This document shows positions 1 through 7,301 of a DNA stretch of 13,156 nt, piece after piece. Position numbers and translations under genes: made by a program. Within the stretch, counting starts at the first letter, position 1, and each line of letters opens with the position of its first letter. The DNA lies in assembly GCA_041481485.1 (NCBI GenBank), contig JBGPBY010000162.1, positions 1 through 13,156 of the forward strand, read 5' to 3'. Under the pieces are notes generated by a model. It made no database searches and was not told the origin of the DNA. It saw only the letters and a program-made list of their open reading frames with translations. The stretch comes from JBGPBY01 sp041481485 (GTDB lineage: Bacteria; Acidobacteriota; Terriglobia; 20CM-2-55-15).

Positions 1-1926
1 GCTTGGAATCAGCTTCAAAGTCAGTTCCTGTCTTCCGCCCGGTTCGATTCGGACGGATGTTCCCTGGCCTGCGTATTTCTGCATGACTTCGGGATCCAAC
101 CAGGAATTGATCTCGATATTCTGAAAGGCATAGGCGGTGTAATCACCGGCTGGCATGTTCATCGCGGCAGTCCCATTTGTTGGGTTGGTCATACCGCGTT
201 GATAGAGATCAAAGTGTTGGCGACGGGATGAGTCGGGAACAAACACTACAGTTGCGCCTTTCGCGGGCGCTTGTTTTGCATCAATAACCGAAATCGTTGC
301 GGATCCGCGCGCTGTGCTGACCACAATCTCGAATTCACCTCGCGGCTCCCCGTCAATGAAAAGGCGCGGATTGATGGCGTCTATTCCCCCGACCGTTGCC
401 GATTTGACATACGCCAGGCCCGGCTGCATGTTCGCTGCGCCCATAAGCCAAATTTGATATGTGCCCGGCAAAACGCCCACAATGGTGAACGACCCATCGG
501 GCCGGACGATTCCCGGCATTGCTGCGGACTCGAAATCTCCTGAAGTCGGCATGAGTTGGATAACGACGCCATCGAGTTGTCGCTGGCTGTCCTGCAATGA
601 AGTGCCTTCGACAGCGACTCGACCCTTCAGGGTGTACCCTGCTTGAGCGGTCAAGACCAAGTCATCGATGTCTGCGCCGTTCACTTCGATCGGAACACGC
701 GCAGCGAGGCGAATGTCAGTCGCGTCCACTGAAAAATCACGGCGAGGAGGGCCTCCGGCTTGAGAGGGAGGGCCAGGATTTATTCCTGCGCCGCCCGGAT
801 AACCTGTCCCTCCGGACGACAACGACGGAGGCAGTGTGCCGACTAACGCGATGACGTCATACTTGCCCGGTGAAACCCCCGAGAATTCGAATTTCCCATC
901 TGTAGCGACGGAACCGCTAGAACGCGACGGCAAAAGCCCGCCTCCCGCGTCTCTGGAAATGAGAGTTACCGAGGCGCGCACAGCAGATTGTCCGGTGGCG
1001 CCGTTGATGATACGGCCGCGAATCCGTATCGAACGCATCTCCGAAACCGTGAAGTCCGCGTTCGCAAAATTCTCGCCGGGCGACAGATCAATAGCTGTGG
1101 CCGCCGATGGGTCCATTGTTCCTGGAAAATAAACCGGCACATACGCCACGCCCGACAGTGCAGAGGGAAGCAACCCCACCGAAAGAAATTCACTGGCACT
1201 CGCACGAACATACTGAAGTTCCGTGATCTCCGGATTGCCCGTGGGCGGAGCACCTACCGTTGGTGTTCCCGGAACCACACTTGAAATTAGGGTCGTGGCG
1301 TTGGCCGGTCCAGGCTGAAGTCGCGGACCGCTTTCAGGTGTCGCGTTGATGACATAGCGTCCCGGCGGCAGAAAGTACAAACGAAATTCCCCAAGATCAT
1401 TGGTCCTCGCGCTCTGGACATTCGTCAGAACGCGACTCCCCTCGCGATAGGTGTAGCGCTGTGCCTGCACCAAGGCATTGGCCAGAGGCTCTCCTGCACG
1501 ATTGCGGATATGCCCGGAGATTGCTCCGGTGGGAGTGATCTCGAGAACAACGTTTGCCAGGGAATCTCTTGAGGCCAGCACGACAGGCTTGGATGCCCGA
1601 ACGTATCCATCGCGATTGGCCATGAGGTTGTAAGAGCCTGGTGGAATTCCGCGAAGTGTAAATCGGCCGTTATCATCGGTCACGGCAGTGAGCACCGTGG
1701 GTGCCGCTACTCCCCTCTCAGAGGAACTCAATACAATACGAGCGCGGACAACAGCTGCCGGGGGAGCTGAACCCTCGCGAAGAACTATGCCCTCAAGGGA
1801 CGCCGGTTCCTGCGCTTGTGCGGTTTCGGCCGAGGGAGGCTGTATGACGAGCTGAGCCGACATTCCCATCGCGGCCTGCAGCAGGCCCACGAGAACTACA
1901 TTCTTCAGTATCCGTCGGTGATTCAT
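1..1926 (-). CDS. Secreted carboxypeptidase-regulatory-like repeat protein (3' end cut by window)
   Basis: The frame reads from an ATG at 1926 without a stop to base 1, giving 642 residues, so it is incomplete at the C-terminus. The N-terminus has a positive start (MNHRRILKN) and a hydrophobic stretch to about residue 25, followed by a linker, consistent with export. The rest is a chain of about five beta-sandwich units of the carboxypeptidase regulatory-like type, each ending in the DG/NG-x-F-x-(2-3)-G-(I/V)-xPGxY pattern, for example NGRFTLRGIPPGSYNL near residues 82-97. The protein is paralogous along its length to the extracytoplasmic half of the upstream M56 protein. The paralog ends in LDLLTIR where this one reads LTLKLIPS, so very little seems missing. 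The start follows the M56 stop by 11 bp, with a GGAAG ribosome site, so it is probably co-transcribed. No catalytic residues were recognised. A surface, adhesion or ligand-binding role is inferred only. Confidence 0.85.
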   Translation of the reverse strand, partial: MNHRRILKNVVLVGLLQAAMGMSAQLVIQPPSAETAQAQEPASLEGIVLREGSAPPAAVVRARIVLSSSERGVAAPTVLTAVTDDNGRFTLRGIPPGSYNLMANRDGYVRASKPVVLASRDSLANVVLEITPTGAISGHIRNRAGEPLANALVQAQRYTYREGSRVLTNVQSARTNDLGEFRLYFLPPGRYVINATPESGPRLQPGPANATTLISSVVPGTPTVGAPPTGNPEITELQYVRASASEFLSVGLLPSALSGVAYVPVYFPGTMDPSAATAIDLSPGENFANADFTVSEMRSIRIRGRIINGATGQSAVRASVTLISRDAGGGLLPSRSSGSVATDGKFEFSGVSPGKYDVIALVGTLPPSLSSGGTGYPGGAGINPGPPSQAGGPPRRDFSVDATDIRLAARVPIEVNGADIDDLVLTAQAGYTLKGRVAVEGTSLQDSQRQLDGVVIQLMPTSGDFESAAMPGIVRPDGSFTIVGVLPGTYQIWLMGAANMQPGLAYVKSATVGGIDAINPRLFIDGEPRGEFEIVVSTARGSATISVIDAKQAPAKGATVVFVPDSSRRQHFDLYQRGMTNPTNGTAAMNMPAGDYTAYAFQNIEINSWLDPEVMQKYAGQGTSVRIEPGGRQELTLKLIPS

Positions 1927-1937
1927 AGGTCTTCCAA

Positions 1938-4856
1938 TCAGCGAATCGTAAGCAGATCCAAATTCGCGGCTTTCCCTGCTTCGATCCGCACAGACTTTAC
2001 CTGGCCCTCCACGCGATTGAGAAATCCGGGATCCCACCAGGAGCCCTCGTCGAAAACCTCCATTGCAAAGACTTCATAGTTTCCGGGTGGAATGTTCTCC
2101 AGCTTCGCTTTGCCTTCACTGTCAGTTATCACTTTGAAATACAGGTCGTAGTGACCGCGGCGGGCTGTGTCTGGGATCAATAAGACCGTGACCGCCCTTG
2201 CTGGCGCGCGCTTCTCATCGACAACGGCAGCCTGTATCGTTCCGGGACTCGTACCGATGACAATCTCCAATTCACCTCGAGGTTCGCTTTCGAGACTGAG
2301 GCGCGGGCCGAGAAGGTCCACATTTTCAAGACGCGCTGATTGAACGTAGGCACCGGCGGGAAGCATCTTTGCGCCGCGAATCGCGATCCGATACTCGCCA
2401 GGGAACGCGCCTGTAATCGTGAATTCGCCATCGCCAGCCACGATTCCGGGCATCGAGAACGCCCGGCTGCGGGAAATTCGGACGGCGTTGGAATCATTGT
2501 CCTCGTTTAGGGGTGATCCGGGAATCAATTGAACCGACAGGCCATTCAGCATCGATTGCGAGTCAGTGGGTGACAGACCTTCGACAGAGATTTTCCCGTT
2601 GATCCGGAATCCAGGCCGCAACGTCAGCGCGACATTCTCAAGATCCAGGTTGCCGACACGCAGGGGAACACGCCCCAGGAGCCGTGTATCTGATGCGGAC
2701 AATGCGCCGACTGCAGCGACTCTATCGATCAAAGCCCCGCCGACACCGGCCGGGACAGTGGTTGGGACACCCTGAGGAAGGCTACCGCTCAATGCGATGA
2801 GATTGTAAGAGCCCGGAGGGATCCCCCGAAACTCCAACGTCCCGTCATCCTTCGCACCGCCATAACGATCGGAAGACGCTGGGGCGCCTCCCTGTGGAAC
2901 CAAAATGACTGAAGTTCCCTTTGCTGGTTGTCCCGCCGCGTCTTGAACCTGACCGCGGATCCGGACTGCGCGAACTTCGGAAATGACAAAGTCAATCGAA
3001 CTGACCGTGCTGGCGGGCCGCAGATCGATTTGTCCAGCAGCAGACAAATCGGCGACGCCAGGAAAATAAAGGGGAACATAAGTCTCGCCTGTGTCTGAAG
3101 GCGAGAGAATGCCCATACTCGTATACGTAGCCATTGCGGTAATCACACTCGTTGGCGCGGCACCAGTGAAGGCGCTGCCTGGCAGTACATTGAGTCTTCC
3201 CACCTGCATATTGGCGCCAGCGAGCGGGACAGGCCCTTCCGCTGGCAATGCACTCACAGCATATTGTCCCGGCTCGAGGTAATAGAGACGATACTCACCG
3301 AGATCATTTGTGCGTGCTGCCTGCACAGACATTAATGTTTTGAGCCCTGCCTGATAGGCAACTTTCAGCGCGCGAACGGTCACATTCGCGACCGGCTCTC
3401 CAAACCGATTGCGAATCGCTCCCGATATGGAGCCCGTCGGGGTCATCGAGATTAAGAGCGCACTCAGACTCTGGCCGGTGTGAACTGTAAGGGAAGTGCC
3501 CGGGCCGTTCGGACTGCGCTGACCATAAATGCCGCGTACATACCCATCACGAGTTGCGAGAAGCTGATAGGTGCCTGCCGACACTTTCTTGAATTCGAAG
3601 TGTCCGGCATCGTCTGCCATCGCAACCAGAGGCGTGTCCGAGACGGGATCCGTGTTCAAAATGACCCGGGCGCCGCGAACCGGATCTCCGGATCTGAGAT
3701 TCACGACACGACCGTCGATCGAAGCGTCGCCCTTGCCGGTTGATCCGGCAGGCACGAGCGCAGGCTCCGGAGCGCCTTGCTCGATAAGCGGAGACGGAGC
3801 AATTGCGGGAGCCGAAAACATCGGCGTCGGAATAACGGCCATTGCGGTCACTCGAACCACTGCGACAGAGAGCGTCACTGCCCCCGTGAGAGCCAGCAGC
3901 ACTGTCGCAAAACGAAAGGAGAGTCGGCAGCGGCCGATGCCGTCATCCAGTATTGCGACCACGCGTGATTTCAATTGCGAGGGATGAGCCATGGACACCG
4001 CACCGCGCACAAATCGTGAATTCAAGCCACGCGCGATATCCACAAGGTGGCCGGCGTAATCTGCGGCCGGCGTTCCCAACCGTAATACCGTATCATCGCA
4101 GGCGCGCTCACATTCCACCCGAAGTCGAAATACGGCGTACCACACAAGCGGGTTGAACCAGTAAATACTGCACGCGATTTGCGAAAGTATCTGACCGAGT
4201 CCATCACGTCTCTTCACGTGCGCCATCTCGTGTTGAAGCACCAGCCTGCGGCGTGGGCGCGACCATTCCATCGCGGCAGGAGGCAGAAGAATCACATGCC
4301 TCACGATTCCCCATGTCATCGGGGCTAAAGACTCCGAAGCGAACCGAAGTTGAACGCGACGCTTCACGGCAAGTGCGCTTTGGACTTCCTCGAGCAGTTC
4401 ACTCCATTCCTTGCTTGTCGCTTCAGTGGAAGCCCGCCTCAGTTTTCGCAGTTCGATCCCAGCCCGAAGCCATGTCCCGAACACAACCACGGCTCCCAGG
4501 GCCCAGGCAAACAGGAGACGTTGTCGCCAGGACCATGGATTATTGGTGGCTGCTGACGAAATCGGGAGCATCTCATTCATCGCTACGGGAACCTGGACGA
4601 TTGAAGTCGGCGACTGTTGAATCGCAGGGACCAGAGGCTCAGCGTCTGTGACAAACCTGGCATTCTCCGGAAGAATCGCCAATTGGACTGGAGGCAGGAA
4701 GCCTGACACCACAGGAAAGGCGAGCACTGTCGTAAGCGAAAGCGCCCAAATCGCGTGTCGCACGGCAGCCGATGAGCGTCTCAAAAGCAAGGACAATAAG
4801 CCGCCGACTAGAAGGATCAGCGACGTCTTGAGTACTACCTGAAGTTCGAAGCTCAT
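1938..4856 (-). CDS. BlaR1-like M56 metallopeptidase fused to carboxypeptidase-regulatory-like repeats
   Basis: This 972-residue protein has two halves. Residues 1 to about 340 are a BlaR1/MecR1-type M56 membrane peptidase. It has helices near 8-25, 34-54, 114-132 and 316-340. The zinc motif HEMAH lies at 209-213, and the ECERACDD segment at 248-255 supplies the probable third ligand. Residues from about 376 to 972 are a repeat array of beta-sandwich units with the xPGxY signature, for example at 425-430, 678-684 and 922-927. In classical BlaR1 the sensor is a penicillin-binding domain of about 250 residues; no SxxK/SxN/KTG set was seen here. By family knowledge, ligand sensing outside activates the cytosolic zinc protease, which relieves repression by BlaI. 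The ATG overlaps the BlaI stop as ATGA, implying translational coupling. The natural ligand cannot be told from sequence, and the final repeats duplicate the next gene. Confidence 0.9.
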   Translation of the reverse strand: MSFELQVVLKTSLILLVGGLLSLLLRRSSAAVRHAIWALSLTTVLAFPVVSGFLPPVQLAILPENARFVTDAEPLVPAIQQSPTSIVQVPVAMNEMLPISSAATNNPWSWRQRLLFAWALGAVVVFGTWLRAGIELRKLRRASTEATSKEWSELLEEVQSALAVKRRVQLRFASESLAPMTWGIVRHVILLPPAAMEWSRPRRRLVLQHEMAHVKRRDGLGQILSQIACSIYWFNPLVWYAVFRLRVECERACDDTVLRLGTPAADYAGHLVDIARGLNSRFVRGAVSMAHPSQLKSRVVAILDDGIGRCRLSFRFATVLLALTGAVTLSVAVVRVTAMAVIPTPMFSAPAIAPSPLIEQGAPEPALVPAGSTGKGDASIDGRVVNLRSGDPVRGARVILNTDPVSDTPLVAMADDAGHFEFKKVSAGTYQLLATRDGYVRGIYGQRSPNGPGTSLTVHTGQSLSALLISMTPTGSISGAIRNRFGEPVANVTVRALKVAYQAGLKTLMSVQAARTNDLGEYRLYYLEPGQYAVSALPAEGPVPLAGANMQVGRLNVLPGSAFTGAAPTSVITAMATYTSMGILSPSDTGETYVPLYFPGVADLSAAGQIDLRPASTVSSIDFVISEVRAVRIRGQVQDAAGQPAKGTSVILVPQGGAPASSDRYGGAKDDGTLEFRGIPPGSYNLIALSGSLPQGVPTTVPAGVGGALIDRVAAVGALSASDTRLLGRVPLRVGNLDLENVALTLRPGFRINGKISVEGLSPTDSQSMLNGLSVQLIPGSPLNEDNDSNAVRISRSRAFSMPGIVAGDGEFTITGAFPGEYRIAIRGAKMLPAGAYVQSARLENVDLLGPRLSLESEPRGELEIVIGTSPGTIQAAVVDEKRAPARAVTVLLIPDTARRGHYDLYFKVITDSEGKAKLENIPPGNYEVFAMEVFDEGSWWDPGFLNRVEGQVKSVRIEAGKAANLDLLTIR

Positions 4857-5242
4857 CGCTTTCCTCCTGCGCGTGCCTTCTTGATGAGCGCATCGAGTTC
4901 ATCGAGATCTTCGTCCAAAAACTGAGAGGGCGCAACGTCGAGCAGTGCGGCTGCAGCACGCACCCGGGATCCATCGAAGAAGGTCTGGATCAAGTGGGCG
5001 ATGGCGGACTTGCTGGCTTTCCGAGGGTGCAGAATCGGCTCGAACACGTATTTGGCGCCGCTGCGTCCGTGCCGGACGTAGCCTTTCCGCTCAAGTGTCG
5101 CCAGCAGTGTCCTCACGGCGGAATAGCCGGGCGGATCCGTTATCATTTCCATCACCTCAGCTGCAGTCGATTTGTTCTTCTTGTAAAGGATGTCCATGAT
5201 TTGCCGCTCGCGGCGGGTGAGTTCGGCATGTTTGTTGGCCAT
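4853..5242 (-). CDS. BlaI/MecI-family transcriptional repressor
   Basis: This is a 129-residue winged-helix repressor. The start is placed at the ATG at 5242, giving MANKHAELTRRERQIM, which matches the usual family beginning. An upstream TTG at 5278 would add 12 residues that do not look like the family. The wing and recognition region is visible as STAAEVMEMI near 25-34 and SAVRTLLATLERKGYV near 41-56. The dimerisation half contains LIQTFFDGS at 84-92, a typical BlaI segment close to where BlaI/MecI proteins are cleaved by their partner protease. Its stop overlaps the M56 start by 4 bp. By family knowledge it binds a dyad in its own promoter as a dimer and is inactivated by the co-encoded protease. 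No Shine-Dalgarno sequence precedes the ATG, which agrees with the promoter placing the transcript start at or next to the ATG. Confidence 0.92.
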   Translation of the reverse strand: MANKHAELTRRERQIMDILYKKNKSTAAEVMEMITDPPGYSAVRTLLATLERKGYVRHGRSGAKYVFEPILHPRKASKSAIAHLIQTFFDGSRVRAAAALLDVAPSQFLDEDLDELDALIKKARAGGKR

Positions 5243-5249
5243 GGAGCGA

Positions 5250-5265
5250 ACTGTAGCAATGCAGT
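5250..5265. promoter_or_regulatory. Candidate BlaI operator dyad
   Basis: ACTGTAGCAATGCAGT has inverted ACTG/CAGT ends and one further symmetric A/T pair. It covers the predicted -10 and part of the spacer of the repressor promoter, and contains TGTAG, which resembles the TGTA half-site core known for BlaI/MecI operators. Position and partial symmetry are seen; BlaI binding is inferred. Confidence 0.35.
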
Positions 5266-5278
5266 CGAAAGTCGTCAA
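5250..5278 (-). promoter_or_regulatory. Predicted sigma70-type promoter of the repressor operon (leaderless)
   Basis: On the minus strand a -35 element TTGACG (5278-5273) is followed by a 17-bp spacer and a -10 element TACAGT (5255-5250). Seven bases separate the -10 from the ATG at 5242, so transcription would begin at or within a base of the start codon. This fits the lack of a ribosome-binding site. It is a pattern match with no experimental support. Confidence 0.5.
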
Positions 5279-5282
5279 TTAA

Positions 5283-5306
5283 AAAGTGCGTAAAAAGACG
5301 CACTTT
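5283..5306. repeat. Perfect 9-bp inverted repeat in the divergent promoter region
   Basis: AAAGTGCGT (5283-5291) and ACGCACTTT (5298-5306) are exact inverted copies separated by 6 bp (AAAAAG). The repeat lies just upstream of the -35 of the repressor promoter and upstream of the divergent glycosyltransferase gene. It could be a second operator for a shared regulator. It is not followed by a T-run on either strand in a position that would make it a convincing terminator. Confidence 0.5.
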
Positions 5307-5345
5307 AAAAATGAACGCCATGTTGAGTCAGCGCACCGCATCTCG

Positions 5346-5354
5346 TGCTATCTT
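5346..5354 (+). promoter_or_regulatory. Weak candidate extended -10 for the glycosyltransferase gene
   Basis: TGCTATCTT carries a TG extension and a -10-like TATCTT at 5349-5354, seven bases before the preferred ATG at 5361, so this gene could also be leaderless. A TTGAGT at 5323-5328 is 20 bp away, which is too far for a standard -35. This is a weak pattern match. Confidence 0.2.
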
Positions 5355-5360
5355 CCGCTG

Positions 5361-6935
5361 ATGTCCGGAGCCTCTTCGAAGCGTCGACTTCTTTATGTCC
5401 TGCTCGCCGCATTGGTGCTCGACGCAATTGTGGCAAAAACCATGTCGCAAACCATGGACGAAGCGGACCATCTCAATTACGGCGCTAAGATTCTTCATGG
5501 TCAACCCGATAGAGACAGTCTTTACTTCGATAGCAAGACACCGTTGACCGCACTGAATGCACTGCCGCGCGTCATCGCGGAGCACATCCATTCGTTTCCG
5601 CGAATACGCAGATTGCTTTGGAGCATGGTCCGATTCTCGAGCATCCTGTTTGCGCTGATTGTTATCGTGTTGATCTACACATTTGCAAACGAGTGGTACG
5701 GCCCGGAAGCTGCGCTATTCGGCGCAATACTTGCCGCGCTCTCGCCAAATCTGATTGCCCATGGAACCCTCGCCACCAACGACGGCTATTTCGCGGCCGG
5801 AGTACTCTCATCCTTATACTTTTTGCGCCGATACCTTTTGCAACCCACCACAAGTAATGCCGTCATCAGTGGCAGCGTCGTGGCGCTGGCACAACTCACG
5901 AAACCGCTTGCGATTTACCTGTTCCCGGTTACCGGCGCGTTCCTGATACTGGCGATGTTCCGGCCGGATGCCAATCGAATGCGGGCCGGTAAACTGGCCG
6001 CATACCTTGCAATCACCGCCGGAGCAACGATTCTTGTATTCAATGTGGCGTATTCGTTCGATCGAACATTTACACATGCCGGGTCGTATCAGTTCGAGTC
6101 TCCTTCGTGGAACGAAATCCGCCAGTCACCATGGATTGAGAATATTCCGGTGCCGCTTCCTTATCCCGTTCTGCAGGGATTCGACAAAATGGTTCAAACC
6201 AACGCCACCGATCCCAGATGGGGCAAGGTCTACCTGTTGGGTAATCTTCGCCGTATCGCCGATCCGGACTTTCACGGTTTCAAAAGCTACACCATCGTCG
6301 CCTGGTTCTTTAAAGAGCCAATTCCGCTTCAAATCCTCTTTGTATGGGGACTGATATTCGTAGCTAACCGGCGACGAAAAGATTTTCTGTTCAATGAAGG
6401 GATGCTGCTTGCCGCTGCCGGAGTTCTGGTTGCGTGGACATCGCTCTCCAGCAAAGCTCAGGTGGGGATCCGGCATACCCTGCCAGCTCTTGCAATCGAG
6501 GTTGTCATTGCCTCGGCTCCGTTTTCCAATTTTTCGGAGGTATCCCGGCGAAAGAAAACTGCGTTGTCGGCACTACTCGTCTGGCTCTGCCTTTCCACTC
6601 TCAGTTACTATCCGAACATGATTCCGTACATGAACGAATGGCTGTTCGATCGAAGACTTTCCTACAGGATTCTGGCCGACAGCAATCTCGATTGGGGACA
6701 GGACATGGGGACGGTTCGAACGTTTCTCAAAGCCAATCCCGATGTGGTGCTGGATCCGGACCTGCCGGTTTCACGCCGCGTTCTGGTTAGCGCAGACCGC
6801 CTGGTTGGCATTATTCCGAGGGACAAAGGCCCGTTGTCCTGGGCTCTGCGTCTCAAACCGGTTGCACAAGTCGGTTATGCGCACTTTCTCTTCGAAATTC
6901 CGCCTGCCGAAGTAGTGAACCCGAGTTCGAACTAG
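5361..6935 (+). CDS. GT39/PMT-type membrane glycosyltransferase
   Basis: The 524-residue polytopic membrane protein resembles phospholipid carrier-dependent glycosyltransferases of the GT39 (protein O-mannosyltransferase/ArnT) group. The first helix (about 9-28) is followed by TMDEADHLNYG, whose Asp-Glu pair at 33-34 is in the place of the catalytic acidic pair of the first extracytoplasmic loop. About ten hydrophobic segments follow, and the C-terminal third has SNLDWGQDMG, a segment typical of this bacterial family. It would use a polyprenyl-phosphate sugar to glycosylate a protein or lipid on the outer face of the inner membrane; donor and acceptor are unknown. A GTG at 5286 in the same frame would add 25 residues, but it lies inside the inverted repeat and adds a poor N-terminus. 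The gene is divergent from the BlaI operon with 118 bp between starts, so shared regulation is possible. Confidence 0.85.
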   Translation: MSGASSKRRLLYVLLAALVLDAIVAKTMSQTMDEADHLNYGAKILHGQPDRDSLYFDSKTPLTALNALPRVIAEHIHSFPRIRRLLWSMVRFSSILFALIVIVLIYTFANEWYGPEAALFGAILAALSPNLIAHGTLATNDGYFAAGVLSSLYFLRRYLLQPTTSNAVISGSVVALAQLTKPLAIYLFPVTGAFLILAMFRPDANRMRAGKLAAYLAITAGATILVFNVAYSFDRTFTHAGSYQFESPSWNEIRQSPWIENIPVPLPYPVLQGFDKMVQTNATDPRWGKVYLLGNLRRIADPDFHGFKSYTIVAWFFKEPIPLQILFVWGLIFVANRRRKDFLFNEGMLLAAAGVLVAWTSLSSKAQVGIRHTLPALAIEVVIASAPFSNFSEVSRRKKTALSALLVWLCLSTLSYYPNMIPYMNEWLFDRRLSYRILADSNLDWGQDMGTVRTFLKANPDVVLDPDLPVSRRVLVSADRLVGIIPRDKGPLSWALRLKPVAQVGYAHFLFEIPPAEVVNPSSN

Positions 6936-7024
6936 GTACACCGTTTCATAATGACCTTTCTCGAAGTGGAACTGCAGTGGGTAACCACGTTCCCAGCCGC
7001 GTTATCGGCGGCAGGCCCCCGTAG

Positions 7025-7044
7025 CCACCGGCGTGAGCCGGTGG
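7025..7044. repeat. GC-rich REP-like hairpin
   Basis: CCACCGGC and GCCGGTGG are perfect 8-bp inverted arms around a GTGA loop. The form, a GC-rich palindrome around a short purine-rich loop in intergenic DNA, resembles REP units dispersed in many genomes, including those moved by REP-associated tyrosine transposases. It is not followed by T residues, so a terminator is less likely. Only one copy is in the window. Confidence 0.55.
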
Positions 7045-7109
7045 AACATCAATTTAAGATCGCTCGCCATTCAAGGTGTGAAGAAGTGCGATTCCGAAAG
7101 GGGTGTTCT

Positions 7110-7243
7110 ATCAAGAAATCCCTCTCCCAACGGGAGAGGGGGACATCAAGAAATGGCGGCGGGTGAGGGGTACCGCACGTAAAAATTGTCACTTGCGGTA
7201 CCCCTCACCCGACCCTCTTCCGTTGGGAGAGGGATTTCTTGAT
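7110..7243. repeat. 134-bp nested palindrome (paired REP/MITE-like element)
   Basis: Outer arms at 7110-7140 and 7213-7243 are inverted copies of 31 bp with one mismatch. Inner arms at 7160-7177 and 7194-7211 are perfect 18-bp inverted copies around a loop of about 16 bases. An unpaired 19-bp segment sits only on the left side. Within the left outer arm CCCTCTCCC and GGGAGAGGG also form a local 9-bp stem. ATCAAGAAAT occurs at 7110-7119, again at 7145-7154, and inverted at 7234-7243. CCCTCTCCC/GGTGAGGG words are typical of abundant intergenic repeats in Gram-negative genomes, so this is probably two REP-like units in inverted orientation. No coding sequence is inside. Confidence 0.8.
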
Positions 7244-7301
7244 TGAAGCCCTACCTCTTCACGGCTTCATAGATCCTACACATTCCGTTATCATTGGTGC
7301 G

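Larger units (their letters stand above)
6936..7301. other. Repeat-rich intergenic region, no gene seen
   Basis: This 366-bp stretch lies between the glycosyltransferase stop and the preferred transporter start. Short open frames here show no family resemblance. It holds a GC-rich hairpin (7025-7044) and a long nested palindrome (7110-7243). No hairpin with a T-run typical of an intrinsic terminator was found after the glycosyltransferase. Confidence 0.7.

Noticed and set aside
836..1284. Plus-strand open frames across the first gene
   Set aside because: The minus-strand frame is open for 642 codons with repeated domain signatures; the plus-strand frames are shadows.
3571..3987. A 138-residue plus-strand open frame opposite the M56 gene
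   Set aside because: Low-complexity Ser/Thr/Arg-rich translation with no family resemblance, fully antisense to conserved sequence.
5243..5278. TTG start adding 12 residues to the BlaI-type repressor
   Set aside because: The ATG at 5242 gives the usual family N-terminus, and the TTG coincides with the predicted -35.
5286..5360. GTG start adding 25 residues to the glycosyltransferase
   Set aside because: It falls inside the perfect inverted repeat and adds a polar stretch unlike the family; the ATG at 5361 leads directly to the first helix.
7239..7301. TTG start for the nickel transporter within the palindrome
   Set aside because: GAGAGGG in the palindrome arm mimics a ribosome site, but the extra 21 residues are not family-like and would depend on a repeat arm.
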